6,092 nucleotides of DNA from Prevotellaceae bacterium. GTDB lineage: Bacteria; Bacteroidota; Bacteroidia; Bacteroidales; UBA932. The stretch's first letter is position 1. Each line of letters opens with the position of its first letter. This document shows, in pieces, positions 1-5,552 of the stretch. The position numbers and the translations under genes are program-made. The stretch covers positions 1-6,092 of the forward strand of contig JAITVR010000212.1 in assembly GCA_031285695.1 (NCBI GenBank), in the 5' to 3' direction. Below the pieces are notes generated by a model. That model was not told the DNA's origin. It searched no databases and saw nothing but the letters and a program-made list of their open reading frames with translations.

Positions 1-161
1 TAAAGGTACAAAAAGTTTTTAAGTGATTAGGTAATGAGTAATAGGTTGGCAATACGCAGTAGGCAATTGGCAAAGAATGCGCTGCTACTGCGAATTTTAT
101 TATCCGTTTAACCCGAACGAATTCCGTTCTATGTTGAACGGAGAGAGCAGGGAAGACCACC

Positions 162-231
162 GTCATTGCGAGGAGGCCATCTCATGCTACCACCATACTA
201 CCATGAAATGCTTCGACAGCCTCAGCATGAC
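162..231. repeat. Candidate dispersed palindromic repeat with imperfect inverted ends
   Basis: The left end GTCATTGCGAGG (162-173) and right end CCTCAGCATGAC (220-231) are inverted copies matching at 9 of 12 positions (GTCATnnnGAGG). The interior contains ATGCTTCGACAG-type sequence. Words of the GTCATTGCGAGG and GCTTCGACAG...CTCAGCATGAC type are, from memory, common in intergenic repeats of many bacterial genomes, which makes a small non-coding repeat unit plausible. There is only one copy in this window, so mobility or copy number cannot be judged. Confidence 0.45.
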
Positions 232-281
232 AGCCAAAAATAGCTGTGCCATTTTAATTCTCCATTCTCAATTAATTAAGC

Positions 282-289
282 TACCTTTG
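282..289 (+). promoter_or_regulatory. Possible Bacteroidetes -7 element (TACCTTTG)
   Basis: TACCTTTG matches the Bacteroidetes sigma-ABfr -7 consensus TAnnTTTG and is identical to the -7 element before rpsU. No good TTTG -33 partner is seen 19-21 bp upstream, so support is weaker than for the other two promoters. It lies 60 bp before the GTG at 350, giving a short leader and agreeing with that start rather than the ATG at 77. Confidence 0.4.
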
Positions 290-349
290 CACGGTAAAAT
301 TCATTTTTGTACTGCTGCGTTGCGCCTCTTTTCTTTCCATAAAAAAAAC

Positions 350-2680
350 GTGTATAAACTTCTAATTGTTTTGTTAGGAGTTTTTTTTGCCTCGTGCAGC
401 GCTACCAAGTACGTGCCCGAGGGCGAGCATATACTGTGGCGCGAAAATCTGCGTGTAGAGGGTCAGGGCATGAAAAAAGAGGAGGTTGACCTGCTAAACC
501 GACCGCAGCCCAACCGCACTATTTTAGGAGTTTTTAGGCTCAACCTGTGGTTTTACAACCGTAGCTCGGACAAAAATACGCGCATCAGCCGCTGGCTGCG
601 CAAGGTAGGCGAGCCGCCCGTAATTTTCGATAGCATGGCCATGCTGGCTACCGCCGAAAACTTGCAGCAGTACGTGGAGCAGCGCGGTTTTTACGGCTCG
701 CAGGTGTCCGATACCGTGGTGTACCGCAAGCGCAAGGCGCACGTAAGCTACCGCGTGCAGCTGGCGCAGCCCTACCGCATTAGCAGCATTAGCTACGATG
801 TAGCAGACAAATCGCTTGACACCGCGCTCATCATCAACCCGCGCCGCCGGCGAATTCGCGAGGGCGATGTGTTTGACGGCGATGCCTTGAAGGCCGAAAG
901 CGAGCGCATTGCTGCCGAAATGCGCCGGCACGGCTACTTTTACTTTGTCGATAGGTACGTAACCTACAGCGCCGACACTGCGGCGGGTAATCGCGGCGTG
1001 CACCTTACTGTGCTGGTACATAGCGAGCCCACCGCCGATGGTAGCGTGCGCAGCCACCGCCGTTTTTACGTAAAAAGCATGGTGATAAACCCCGAGTACA
1101 GCTCCGAAAAAGCTATAGGAAACGCCTCGTATAGCACGGGCTGGGATACCACCCACCTGCGCAACTTTGACCTGCTGTGTAAGGACTGCAATCAGCCCGA
1201 GGCAAAACCTTTTTTGCGCCCCAGCTTGCTCAACGTCAACAACCGCATTACCCTTGGCGGCTTGTACAACGAGGAGGACGTGAACCGCACCTACGCCAAC
1301 TTGGGCAACTTGCTTTTGTTCAAGTCGGTCAACATTCGCTTTACCGAGCCGCCGGCAGACCCGCTGCTGCCCGACACTGCGCCGCGTCCGCTGCAGGGCA
1401 GCATGGTGCTTTCGCCCTTTAAGCGGCAAAGCTATACGTGGGGCGGCGAGGTTTCGTTGGGCGGAAGCGGTCTCAACCTGTTTGGCATGGCGGCTACGCT
1501 CAGCTATCAGCACAAAAATTTATTTCGCGGAGCCGAAATTTTGGGCGTAAGCCTCACGGGCGCCTTTCAAAAGGTGCAGGTTTACGCCGACTCCGCGCCC
1601 CAAAATTCTTACGAACTTGGCGCGTCGGTATCGCTCAACGTGCCAAAGTTTATGGTGCCCTTCAACTTTGCGTGGTACGGCGATGTGTTCAGCCCGCGTA
1701 CGCAAATTGCCCTGTCGGGCGATTTTCAGCAGCGCCCCGACTACACGCGCGTGCTGGGCGTGCTCACCTTTGGCTACTCGTGGCGCAGCTTGGGCGCCAT
1801 GACCTTTATCTACAATTTGGTGGATATGAACATTATTAGCATGCAAAAAATTAGCGGTACTTTTTTGCAAAGCATTGCCAATAACCCGTACATGGTCAAC
1901 TCGTACCGAGACGCTTTTTTGCTGGGCTCTACTTTTTCGGCCATATACAATAGCCGAGCCACGCGGCGTTCGCGGCAGCAGCACATTCGCGCCGATGTGG
2001 AGTTTAAAGGAAATACGCTTTGGCTGGGCTACAAGCTGGCAGGCGCAAGCACCATGTATAATGCCGAAACCGGCACGCGCAGCTACGGAGTGTGGGGAAC
2101 ATCGTTTTCGCAGTTTGTAAAGTTTGACCTCAACTACACCACGCTGCGCCAGCTCAACGCCAGCAACTCCATTGCCCTGCGCGCTTTGGGCGGCGTGGGC
2201 ATGGCCTACGCCAACTCGTACTCGCTGCCCTACGATAAGCTGTACTATGCCGGCGGCGCCAACAGCCTGCGCGGTTGGCAAATTCGCAACGTAGGCCCCG
2301 GCAACTACTCCGGCACCGGCGACACCATATCCATTCTCAACCGCTTAGCCGATATGCGCTTGGAGTTCAACATTGAGTACCGCTTTAAGCTGTTTTGGAA
2401 GTTCGAGGGCGCGCTGTTTTACGATGTGGGAAATATTTGGGCAATTCATAAGCAGGACTCGCGCAGCGGCGCACTTTTTAGCTTCAAGCAGCTGCCCAAG
2501 CAGGTAGCCATGGACTTTGGCGCGGGGTTGCGCCTCAACTTTACGGTGCTCGTCATTCGGTTAGATTACGGCACAAAGCTGCACGACCCCGCTGCTACCG
2601 GCGCCTACTTTGTCAATCCGCGCCGCTGGTTTAGCACCGAAAATAGCTCCGTGTTCATTGCTTTGGGCTACCCATTTTAA
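350..2680 (+). CDS. tamL: TamL-like BamA/TamA-family outer-membrane beta-barrel lipoprotein
   Basis: Predicted outer-membrane protein of the Omp85 superfamily (776 aa), resembling TamL, the lipid-modified TamA homologue of Bacteroidetes, which is thought to work with the inner-membrane protein TamB in outer-membrane biogenesis. The GTG start at 350 is chosen because it yields a compact lipoprotein signal: Lys3, a hydrophobic run at 4-14, and FASC with the lipidated Cys at residue 16. The next residues, SATKYVPEGEHIL, resemble the family's usual post-Cys segment (S-TKYVP-GE). Residues about 25-330 are the periplasmic POTRA-like part. From about residue 365 come alternating aromatic strands typical of the barrel, with GGANSLRGW near 635-643 (Arg641) matching the conserved loop-6 (V/L)RG(F/W) motif of Omp85 proteins. 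The C-terminus ends in aromatic Phe, as in a beta-signal. The next gene starts 78 nt downstream. No tamB is visible in the window. The family is secure; TamL versus another BamA-like paralogue is less so. Confidence 0.85.
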   Translation: MYKLLIVLLGVFFASCSATKYVPEGEHILWRENLRVEGQGMKKEEVDLLNRPQPNRTILGVFRLNLWFYNRSSDKNTRISRWLRKVGEPPVIFDSMAMLATAENLQQYVEQRGFYGSQVSDTVVYRKRKAHVSYRVQLAQPYRISSISYDVADKSLDTALIINPRRRRIREGDVFDGDALKAESERIAAEMRRHGYFYFVDRYVTYSADTAAGNRGVHLTVLVHSEPTADGSVRSHRRFYVKSMVINPEYSSEKAIGNASYSTGWDTTHLRNFDLLCKDCNQPEAKPFLRPSLLNVNNRITLGGLYNEEDVNRTYANLGNLLLFKSVNIRFTEPPADPLLPDTAPRPLQGSMVLSPFKRQSYTWGGEVSLGGSGLNLFGMAATLSYQHKNLFRGAEILGVSLTGAFQKVQVYADSAPQNSYELGASVSLNVPKFMVPFNFAWYGDVFSPRTQIALSGDFQQRPDYTRVLGVLTFGYSWRSLGAMTFIYNLVDMNIISMQKISGTFLQSIANNPYMVNSYRDAFLLGSTFSAIYNSRATRRSRQQHIRADVEFKGNTLWLGYKLAGASTMYNAETGTRSYGVWGTSFSQFVKFDLNYTTLRQLNASNSIALRALGGVGMAYANSYSLPYDKLYYAGGANSLRGWQIRNVGPGNYSGTGDTISILNRLADMRLEFNIEYRFKLFWKFEGALFYDVGNIWAIHKQDSRSGALFSFKQLPKQVAMDFGAGLRLNFTVLVIRLDYGTKLHDPAATGAYFVNPRRWFSTENSSVFIALGYPF

Positions 2681-2711
2681 ACGATTTTTTTATACGCAGG
2701 CTAAGCAAAAA

Positions 2712-2738
2712 AAATCCTGTAAATTTTGTAAATCCTGT
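2712..2738. repeat. Short direct repeat AAATCCTGT x2
   Basis: AAATCCTGT occurs at 2712-2720 and 2730-2738 (18-bp period) in the AT-rich spacer between the tamL-like gene and the HhH gene. No hairpin plus T-tract is seen in this spacer, so the two genes may be co-transcribed. Its function is unknown. Confidence 0.5.
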
Positions 2739-2758
2739 CTTTATATTTCGCAAAAAAA

Positions 2759-3667
2759 ATGCAAAATCGCTTTTTCAAAGATTGGTTTTCCTTCTCGCAG
2801 GGCGAGCGCAAGGGCATTATTTTTCTGGCCTTACTCTTGCTTTTTCTGCTCATTTTGCCGCCTTTTTTTCGCAGCTGCTCATCGCAAAAAACTGCCGACA
2901 TTGAGCAGCTGCGCCGGCTTTCTGCGCAGCTCAACGAAACCTCTATCGAAGACGCCCGCTCATTTTACAGCAACGAGCTGCAGCTGGTCGATAAAAAAGT
3001 GCAGCCGCAAAATTTCGCCTTCAACCCCAACACGCTCAGCCGCGATTCCTTTCTGCTGCTCGGTTTTTCCGAAAAACAGGCAGCCGCCATCATCAAGTAC
3101 CGCGAGCGAGGCTCGGGTTTTCGCACCGCCGCCGATTTTTTTAAGCTCAACGTAGTTACCGAAAAGCAGCGCGAACGCTTGCAGCAGCACGCATTTGTTC
3201 CCGCTTTTTCAAAAGAAAAAACAACCGCAAAAAAAGATACTTTTACAAGAAAAGTTTACGAAAAACCGCAGCAAATACTCGTTGAGCTCAACACCGCCGA
3301 CACCGCGCTGCTGCAAACCCTGCCGGGCATTGGCGCGTACTTTGCGCAAAAAATAGTGGAGTACCGCGAGGCGCTGGGCGGCTACGTTTCTGCCGAGCAG
3401 CTGCTCGAAATTCGCAACTTTGGGCACGAGCGCGTACAAAGGCTCGCAGGCCGCGTCAGCGTTGATACAAGCAGGGTGCAAAAAATGACGCTGAGCGAAG
3501 AAAGTGTGGAAATTATGCGCCGCCACCCGTACCTTGGCGCGTACGCGGCGCGCGGCGCAGTGCAGTTTGCCAAGCGCAAGGGCAGCCCCGCCACTATTGA
3601 TGAGCTGCTGAGCAACAACGTGCTAACCTCGCTTCAGGCGCACCGCCTGCGGCCGTATGTGAAGTAA
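2759..3667 (+). CDS. Membrane-anchored helix-hairpin-helix (ComEA-like) protein
   Basis: A 302-aa protein with a short charged N-terminus (FFKDWFSFSQGERKG), one transmembrane segment at about residues 20-37, and an extracytoplasmic-looking remainder. It carries repeated helix-hairpin-helix (HhH) units. The first is around residues 88-130 (FNPNT, then LGFSEKQAAAIIKYRERGSGF). The second and clearest, about 175-220, is ComEA-like with ELNTADTALLQTLPGIG, AQKIVEYRE and GGYVSAEQLLEI. A third, degenerate unit lies at about 255-300 (HPYLGAYAARGAVQF...). HhH units of this type bind DNA backbone non-specifically, and ComEA is the DNA receptor of competence systems. This N-terminally anchored, multi-HhH form is widespread in Bacteroidetes, where its role is not established as far as I know. 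The ATG is preceded by a run of A and no SD. The linker at 150-170 is Lys/Thr-rich. I am confident of the domains but not of a competence role. Confidence 0.85.
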   Translation: MQNRFFKDWFSFSQGERKGIIFLALLLLFLLILPPFFRSCSSQKTADIEQLRRLSAQLNETSIEDARSFYSNELQLVDKKVQPQNFAFNPNTLSRDSFLLLGFSEKQAAAIIKYRERGSGFRTAADFFKLNVVTEKQRERLQQHAFVPAFSKEKTTAKKDTFTRKVYEKPQQILVELNTADTALLQTLPGIGAYFAQKIVEYREALGGYVSAEQLLEIRNFGHERVQRLAGRVSVDTSRVQKMTLSEESVEIMRRHPYLGAYAARGAVQFAKRKGSPATIDELLSNNVLTSLQAHRLRPYVK

Positions 3668-3681
3668 TTTACAAGTTTTAA

Positions 3682-3711
3682 AATTTGAAACCCTGAATTT
3701 GAAATTTGAAA
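3682..3711. repeat. AT-rich direct repeat AATTTGAAA x3
   Basis: AATTTGAAA occurs at 3682-3690, 3696-3704 and 3703-3711, just after the HhH gene stop. The middle copies supply the TTTG used as the -33 element of the rpsU promoter (3698-3701), so promoter and repeat overlap. Confidence 0.5.
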
Positions 3712-3728
3712 TTTTTGTTTTACCTTTG
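3698..3728 (+). promoter_or_regulatory. Bacteroidetes-type promoter for rpsU (TTTG-N19-TACCTTTG)
   Basis: TTTG at 3698-3701 and TACCTTTG at 3721-3728 are separated by exactly 19 bp, matching the published Bacteroidetes primary-sigma consensus (TTTG, 19-21 bp, TAnnTTTG). Transcription would begin near 3735, giving an rpsU leader of about 100 nt. The promoter lies between the HhH gene and rpsU and marks the start of a new transcription unit. Confidence 0.8.
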
Positions 3729-3741
3729 CCGCCCACTTTGC

Positions 3742-3782
3742 AGCGCGCTAAACTAAAAGGAGGTACGCACACAGCACGCGCT
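3742..3782 (+). promoter_or_regulatory. rpsU leader stem-loop exposing a Shine-Dalgarno sequence
   Basis: AGCGCG (3742-3747) can pair with CGCGCT (3777-3782) as a 6-bp GC-rich stem. In an alternative register, AGCGC and GCT (3742-3749) pair with AGC (3773-3775) and GCGCT (3778-3782) around a 2-nt bulge, giving 8 bp. The loop of about 23-29 nt contains AAAAGGAGGT (3755-3764), the only full SD core before a gene here. It is 72 nt upstream of the rpsU ATG and has no ATG, GTG or TTG at a useful distance, so it is not an ordinary ribosome binding site. The hairpin would begin within about 10 nt of the predicted transcript 5' end. A regulatory role is inferred. Confidence 0.5.
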
Positions 3783-3836
3783 TTAAGGTGAAAAATCTAC
3801 GTAAATTATTTGTAAATATTTAATAATCAATTAGTT

Positions 3837-4031
3837 ATGATTATCGTTCCAATCAAGGAAGGGGAAAACATTGAAAAAGCCCTAAAAAAGTTTAAAAGAA
3901 AGTTTGAAAAAACAGGCGTTGTACGCACCTTGCGCGCTCGCCAATTCTTTGAAAAGCCCTCGGTAACCCGCCGCGACCAAGTTAAGCGCGCCGCTTACCG
4001 CCAAATGCTACAACGCACCGAGGAGCTGTAG
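3837..4031 (+). CDS. rpsU: Small ribosomal subunit protein bS21
   Basis: A 64-aa ribosomal protein bS21 of the 30S platform, near the 3' end of 16S rRNA. The sequence is of the Bacteroidetes kind: MIIVPIKEGENIEKALKKFK, then KRKFEKTGVVRTLRARQFFEKPSVTRR and a C-terminal basic helix. Tyr54 is present; in the Flavobacterium johnsoniae ribosome structure the equivalent Tyr of bS21 is reported to help hold the 16S anti-SD tail, with bS18 and bS6, which explains the weak use of SD sequences in the phylum. The ATG is preceded by AT-rich sequence and no SD, although a strong SD core lies in the leader 72 nt upstream. The recombinase gene starts 69 nt after the stop and is probably co-transcribed. Identity is secure. 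Confidence 0.97.
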   Translation: MIIVPIKEGENIEKALKKFKRKFEKTGVVRTLRARQFFEKPSVTRRDQVKRAAYRQMLQRTEEL

Positions 4032-4060
4032 GTTCTAAAAAAGGTTAAGCGACACAGTTT

Positions 4061-4114
4061 AAGGGAGCAAAATTGTGGAAAAAAAGGTAACTTGCACTCC
4101 ATGATTGCTCCCTT
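4061..4114 (+). promoter_or_regulatory. Inverted repeat enclosing the recombinase start codon
   Basis: AAGGGAGCAA (4061-4070) is perfectly complementary to TTGCTCCCTT (4105-4114), codons 2-5 of the recombinase gene, so an mRNA stem of 10 bp would hold the ATG (4101-4103) at its base. A competing shorter pairing uses GGAG/CAA (4064-4070) with TTG/CTCC (4092-4100) and a CA bulge. The two structures are mutually exclusive. This suggests control of translation, but the pairing is read by eye without energy calculation. Confidence 0.4.
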
Positions 4115-4973
4115 TTTGCAATATTTACAAAGCGAAAAACGCTACTCAGCCCATACGCTGCGCGCCTACCAAAGCGACCTTGAGCAGCTGGTGGACTACC
4201 TAAGCGTGTCGGAAAATGACCTGCCCAAAGTCAACTACAGGCAGCTGCGCACGTGGTTTGCCGAGCTCATAGCGCAGGGCTTGAGCACGCGCTCGGTCAA
4301 CCGAAAAGTATCATCGGTTAGCGCCTACTTTCGCTACTTGGTGCGCGAAGGCGTGCTTGCGCAAAATCCTGCCGAAAAAATAGTGAACCCAAAAAACGGC
4401 AAGCGGCTCCCGTTTTTTTACAAAGAAGAACAGCTATCTCAACTGCTTAACGGCGAGGTAAATGACGACTACGAATCGCGCCGCAATCACGCCATTGTGG
4501 AGTTGCTTTACGGCACAGGAATGCGTTTATCTGAGCTGGTTGGGCTGCAAGTAGGCGATGTAAATTTGGGCAGCCAAACGGTAAAGGTGTTGGGCAAGGG
4601 CAACAAGCAGCGCGTTATTCCGCTTAGCCCAAAGTTGTGTGAGGCGCTGAAAAATTACCTTGAATTGTTGAGCCAAACCTTTGCTGCGCCAAGCGAAAGC
4701 GCATTGTTTCGCACCGCTAAGGGTGAGCCTGTTTACGCAGGATTGGTATATAAAATTGTTCGCCAACAGCTTGCCAGCAAGGGAGTTGTTGGTAAAAAAA
4801 GTCCGCACGTGCTGCGGCATTCATTTGCCACGCACATGCTCAACCATGGCGCCGACCTCAACAGCATCAAGGATTTGCTGGGGCACGCCAGCCTAAGCGC
4901 CACGCAGGTATATACGCACAACAACATTGAAAAGCTAATGAAATCGTACCACAGCGCGCACCCGCATGCATGA
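4101..4973 (+). CDS. xerC: XerC/XerD-type tyrosine recombinase
   Basis: A 290-aa site-specific tyrosine recombinase of the Xer family, which resolves chromosome dimers at dif sites as a XerC/XerD pair. The N-terminal SAM-like core-binding domain spans about residues 1-85 (FLQYLQSEKRYSAHTLRAYQSDL). The catalytic domain spans about 105-285, with all expected residues present: Arg142 (GTGMRLSEL), Lys166 (GKGNK), His236 and Arg239 (HVLRHSFATH), His262 (LGHASL) and nucleophile Tyr271 (TQVYTHN). Length is normal for Xer and there is no integrase-type N-terminal extension, so it is a housekeeping enzyme rather than a prophage integrase. The ATG at 4101 is preferred over an in-frame TTG at 4092, because Xer proteins normally start just before this FLQYL segment. 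A recombinase in this rpsU-hpf position is usual in Bacteroidetes. Assignment to XerC rather than XerD is tentative. Confidence 0.9.
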   Translation: MIAPFLQYLQSEKRYSAHTLRAYQSDLEQLVDYLSVSENDLPKVNYRQLRTWFAELIAQGLSTRSVNRKVSSVSAYFRYLVREGVLAQNPAEKIVNPKNGKRLPFFYKEEQLSQLLNGEVNDDYESRRNHAIVELLYGTGMRLSELVGLQVGDVNLGSQTVKVLGKGNKQRVIPLSPKLCEALKNYLELLSQTFAAPSESALFRTAKGEPVYAGLVYKIVRQQLASKGVVGKKSPHVLRHSFATHMLNHGADLNSIKDLLGHASLSATQVYTHNNIEKLMKSYHSAHPHA

Positions 4974-4982
4974 GAAAAAGTT

Positions 4983-5056
4983 AAAAGTTTGTAAAGCTAA
5001 AAGTAAAAAGTATGAAAGCCTCTTGCACTTGTAACTTTATGAACTTTACAGACTTT
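4983..5056. repeat. Imperfect AT-rich palindrome between recombinase gene and hpf
   Basis: AAAAGTTTGTAAAGCTAAAAGT (4983-5004, given here as a 22-nt arm: AAAAGTTTGTAAAG plus CTAAAAGT) is an imperfect inverted copy of 5034-5056 (ACTTTATGAACTTTACAG plus ACTTT). The arms could form a long, weak hairpin. No T-tract follows, so it is not a clear terminator. CTTT/GTAAA words continue to about 5065. It is typical of AT-rich repeats in Bacteroidetes spacers; its role is unknown. Confidence 0.4.
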
Positions 5057-5101
5057 GTAAACTTTAAAACTATACAATTGTTTAACTAAAAAAGTAAAAA
5101 A

Positions 5102-5401
5102 ATGAACGTAAAAATTCAGTCCATCAAGTTTACTGCCGACCAAAAGTTGGTGGCATTTGTTGAAGAAAAAGTCGGCAAGCTCGACAAATTTTACGACGGC
5201 ATTGTGGCTGCCGATGTATCGCTGAGCCTCGAAAACGTGTCGGACGACAAGAACAAGGTAGCCAAAATTCGCCTTGATGTTCCCGGCGCCGAGCTCTTTG
5301 CCGAGCACCAAAGCAAAAGCTTTGAGGAAGCCGTTGACCTCAACGTGGAAGTGCTCAAAAAGCAGCTTGCCAAGCACAAGGATAAGCAGCGCGGAAAGTA
5401 G
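5102..5401 (+). CDS. hpf: Ribosome hibernation-promoting factor (HPF/RaiA family, short form)
   Basis: A 99-aa protein of the HPF/YfiA (RaiA) family, which binds the 30S decoding region of idle ribosomes, blocks mRNA and tRNA access and protects ribosomes during slow growth. The expected beta-alpha-beta-beta-beta-alpha order is visible: strand 2-9 (NVKIQSIK), helix 12-28, strands about 34-43, 51-60 and 63-69, then a long C-terminal helix from about 72 with a basic end (KKQLAKHKDKQRGK). The conserved opening (IQSIKFTADQKLVAFVEEKVGKLDKFYDGI) fits the family. It lacks the C-terminal dimerisation domain of long HPFs (about 180 aa). The ATG is preceded by AAAAAAGTAAAAAA, an A-rich start typical of this phylum. 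It lies 128 nt after the recombinase gene, and an intrinsic terminator follows 19 nt after the stop. No convincing own promoter was found, so read-through from rpsU is likely. The choice between the names hpf and raiA is conventional. Confidence 0.93.
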   Translation: MNVKIQSIKFTADQKLVAFVEEKVGKLDKFYDGIVAADVSLSLENVSDDKNKVAKIRLDVPGAELFAEHQSKSFEEAVDLNVEVLKKQLAKHKDKQRGK

Positions 5402-5419
5402 CGCGTAGCGCGCGTCCAT

Positions 5420-5476
5420 AAGCCCTTTATCCCTCATACCTCGCGGCGTGAGGGTAGGGGGCTTTTGACTTTTTTA
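5420..5476 (+). terminator. Intrinsic terminator after hpf
   Basis: AAGCCC (5420-5425) pairs with GGGCTT (5459-5464). TTTA (5426-5429) pairs with TAGG (5455-5458) including two T-G pairs, and CCCTCA (5431-5436) pairs with TGAGGG (5449-5454), leaving T5430 bulged and a 12-nt loop. The stem runs straight into TTTTGACTTTTTT. This closes the rpsU-xerC-hpf group before the tRNA promoter. Confidence 0.8.
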
Positions 5477-5495
5477 CAAAAAAAGCGCCGAAAAT

Positions 5496-5526
5496 TTTGC
5501 AGGTAAAATAAAAAGTCGTACATTTG
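5496..5526 (+). promoter_or_regulatory. Bacteroidetes-type promoter for the tRNA cluster (TTTG-N19-TACATTTG)
   Basis: TTTG at 5496-5499 and TACATTTG at 5519-5526 are 19 bp apart, the same spacing as the rpsU promoter and a full match to the phylum consensus. Transcription would begin near 5533, about 20 nt before the first tRNA. It sits directly after the hpf terminator, which supports a separate transcription unit. Confidence 0.8.
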
Positions 5527-5552
5527 CAATCCTTTTTCGGGAAAAAACAGCT

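Larger units (their letters stand above)
1..349. other. Non-coding upstream region with degenerate repeats
   Basis: I see no supported gene here. The stretch opens with TAA, which could be the stop of a gene outside the window, but nothing confirms this. Positions 30-75 are low-complexity, with TTGGCAA occurring twice and GTAGG/GGCAAT-like words. A 7-bp perfect inverted repeat (TCCGTTC, 123-129, and GAACGGA, 136-142) has a 6-nt loop and no T-tract, so it is not a standard terminator. A 70-bp repeat-like element (162-231) and an AT-rich TTCTCAATTAA motif (265-275) follow. The reading frame of the downstream gene is open back to an ATG at 77, but residues encoded before 350 look like translated repeats rather than protein. 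Confidence 0.6.

Noticed and set aside
77..349. N-terminal extension of the tamL-like gene from the ATG at 77
   Set aside because: It crosses repeat-like sequence and a -7-like element, and it would place the lipoprotein signal about 90 residues inside the protein.
1438..1839. Plus-strand overlapping frame inside tamL
   Set aside because: Arg/Ala-rich, unrecognisable product wholly inside a well-supported gene.
524..2281. Two long minus-strand open frames (524-1513 and 1520-2281)
   Set aside because: They are antisense to the tamL-like gene, low-complexity Ala/Val/His/Arg-rich, and show no family motifs; they arise from GC-rich codon use.
2610..3155. Overlapping + strand frame spanning the tamL end and the HhH gene start
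   Set aside because: It overlaps two supported genes and encodes a Cys/Ser/Phe-rich sequence without family features.
3788..3823. GTG-initiated 11-codon mini-ORF in the rpsU leader (MKNLRKLFVNI)
   Set aside because: The SD core ends 23 nt before it, which is too far for normal initiation, and nothing else supports translation; kept in mind as a possible leader peptide only.
4092..4100. TTG start for the recombinase nine bases upstream
   Set aside because: It adds only MHS; the ATG at 4101 matches the usual Xer N-terminus and is the better codon.
4101..4973. Recombinase as a phage or integron integrase beside tRNA genes
   Set aside because: Xer length and motifs, placement between rpsU and hpf, and no direct-repeat attachment sites at the tRNA 3' ends; the tRNAs are intact and in an ancient conserved order.
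5073..5080. TACAATTG as a -7 element for hpf
   Set aside because: One mismatch to TAnnTTTG and no TTTG at 19-21 bp; the nearest TTTG is 15 bp away.
4997..5437. Minus-strand frame antisense to hpf
   Set aside because: It lies opposite a clear HPF gene and its product has no recognisable motifs.
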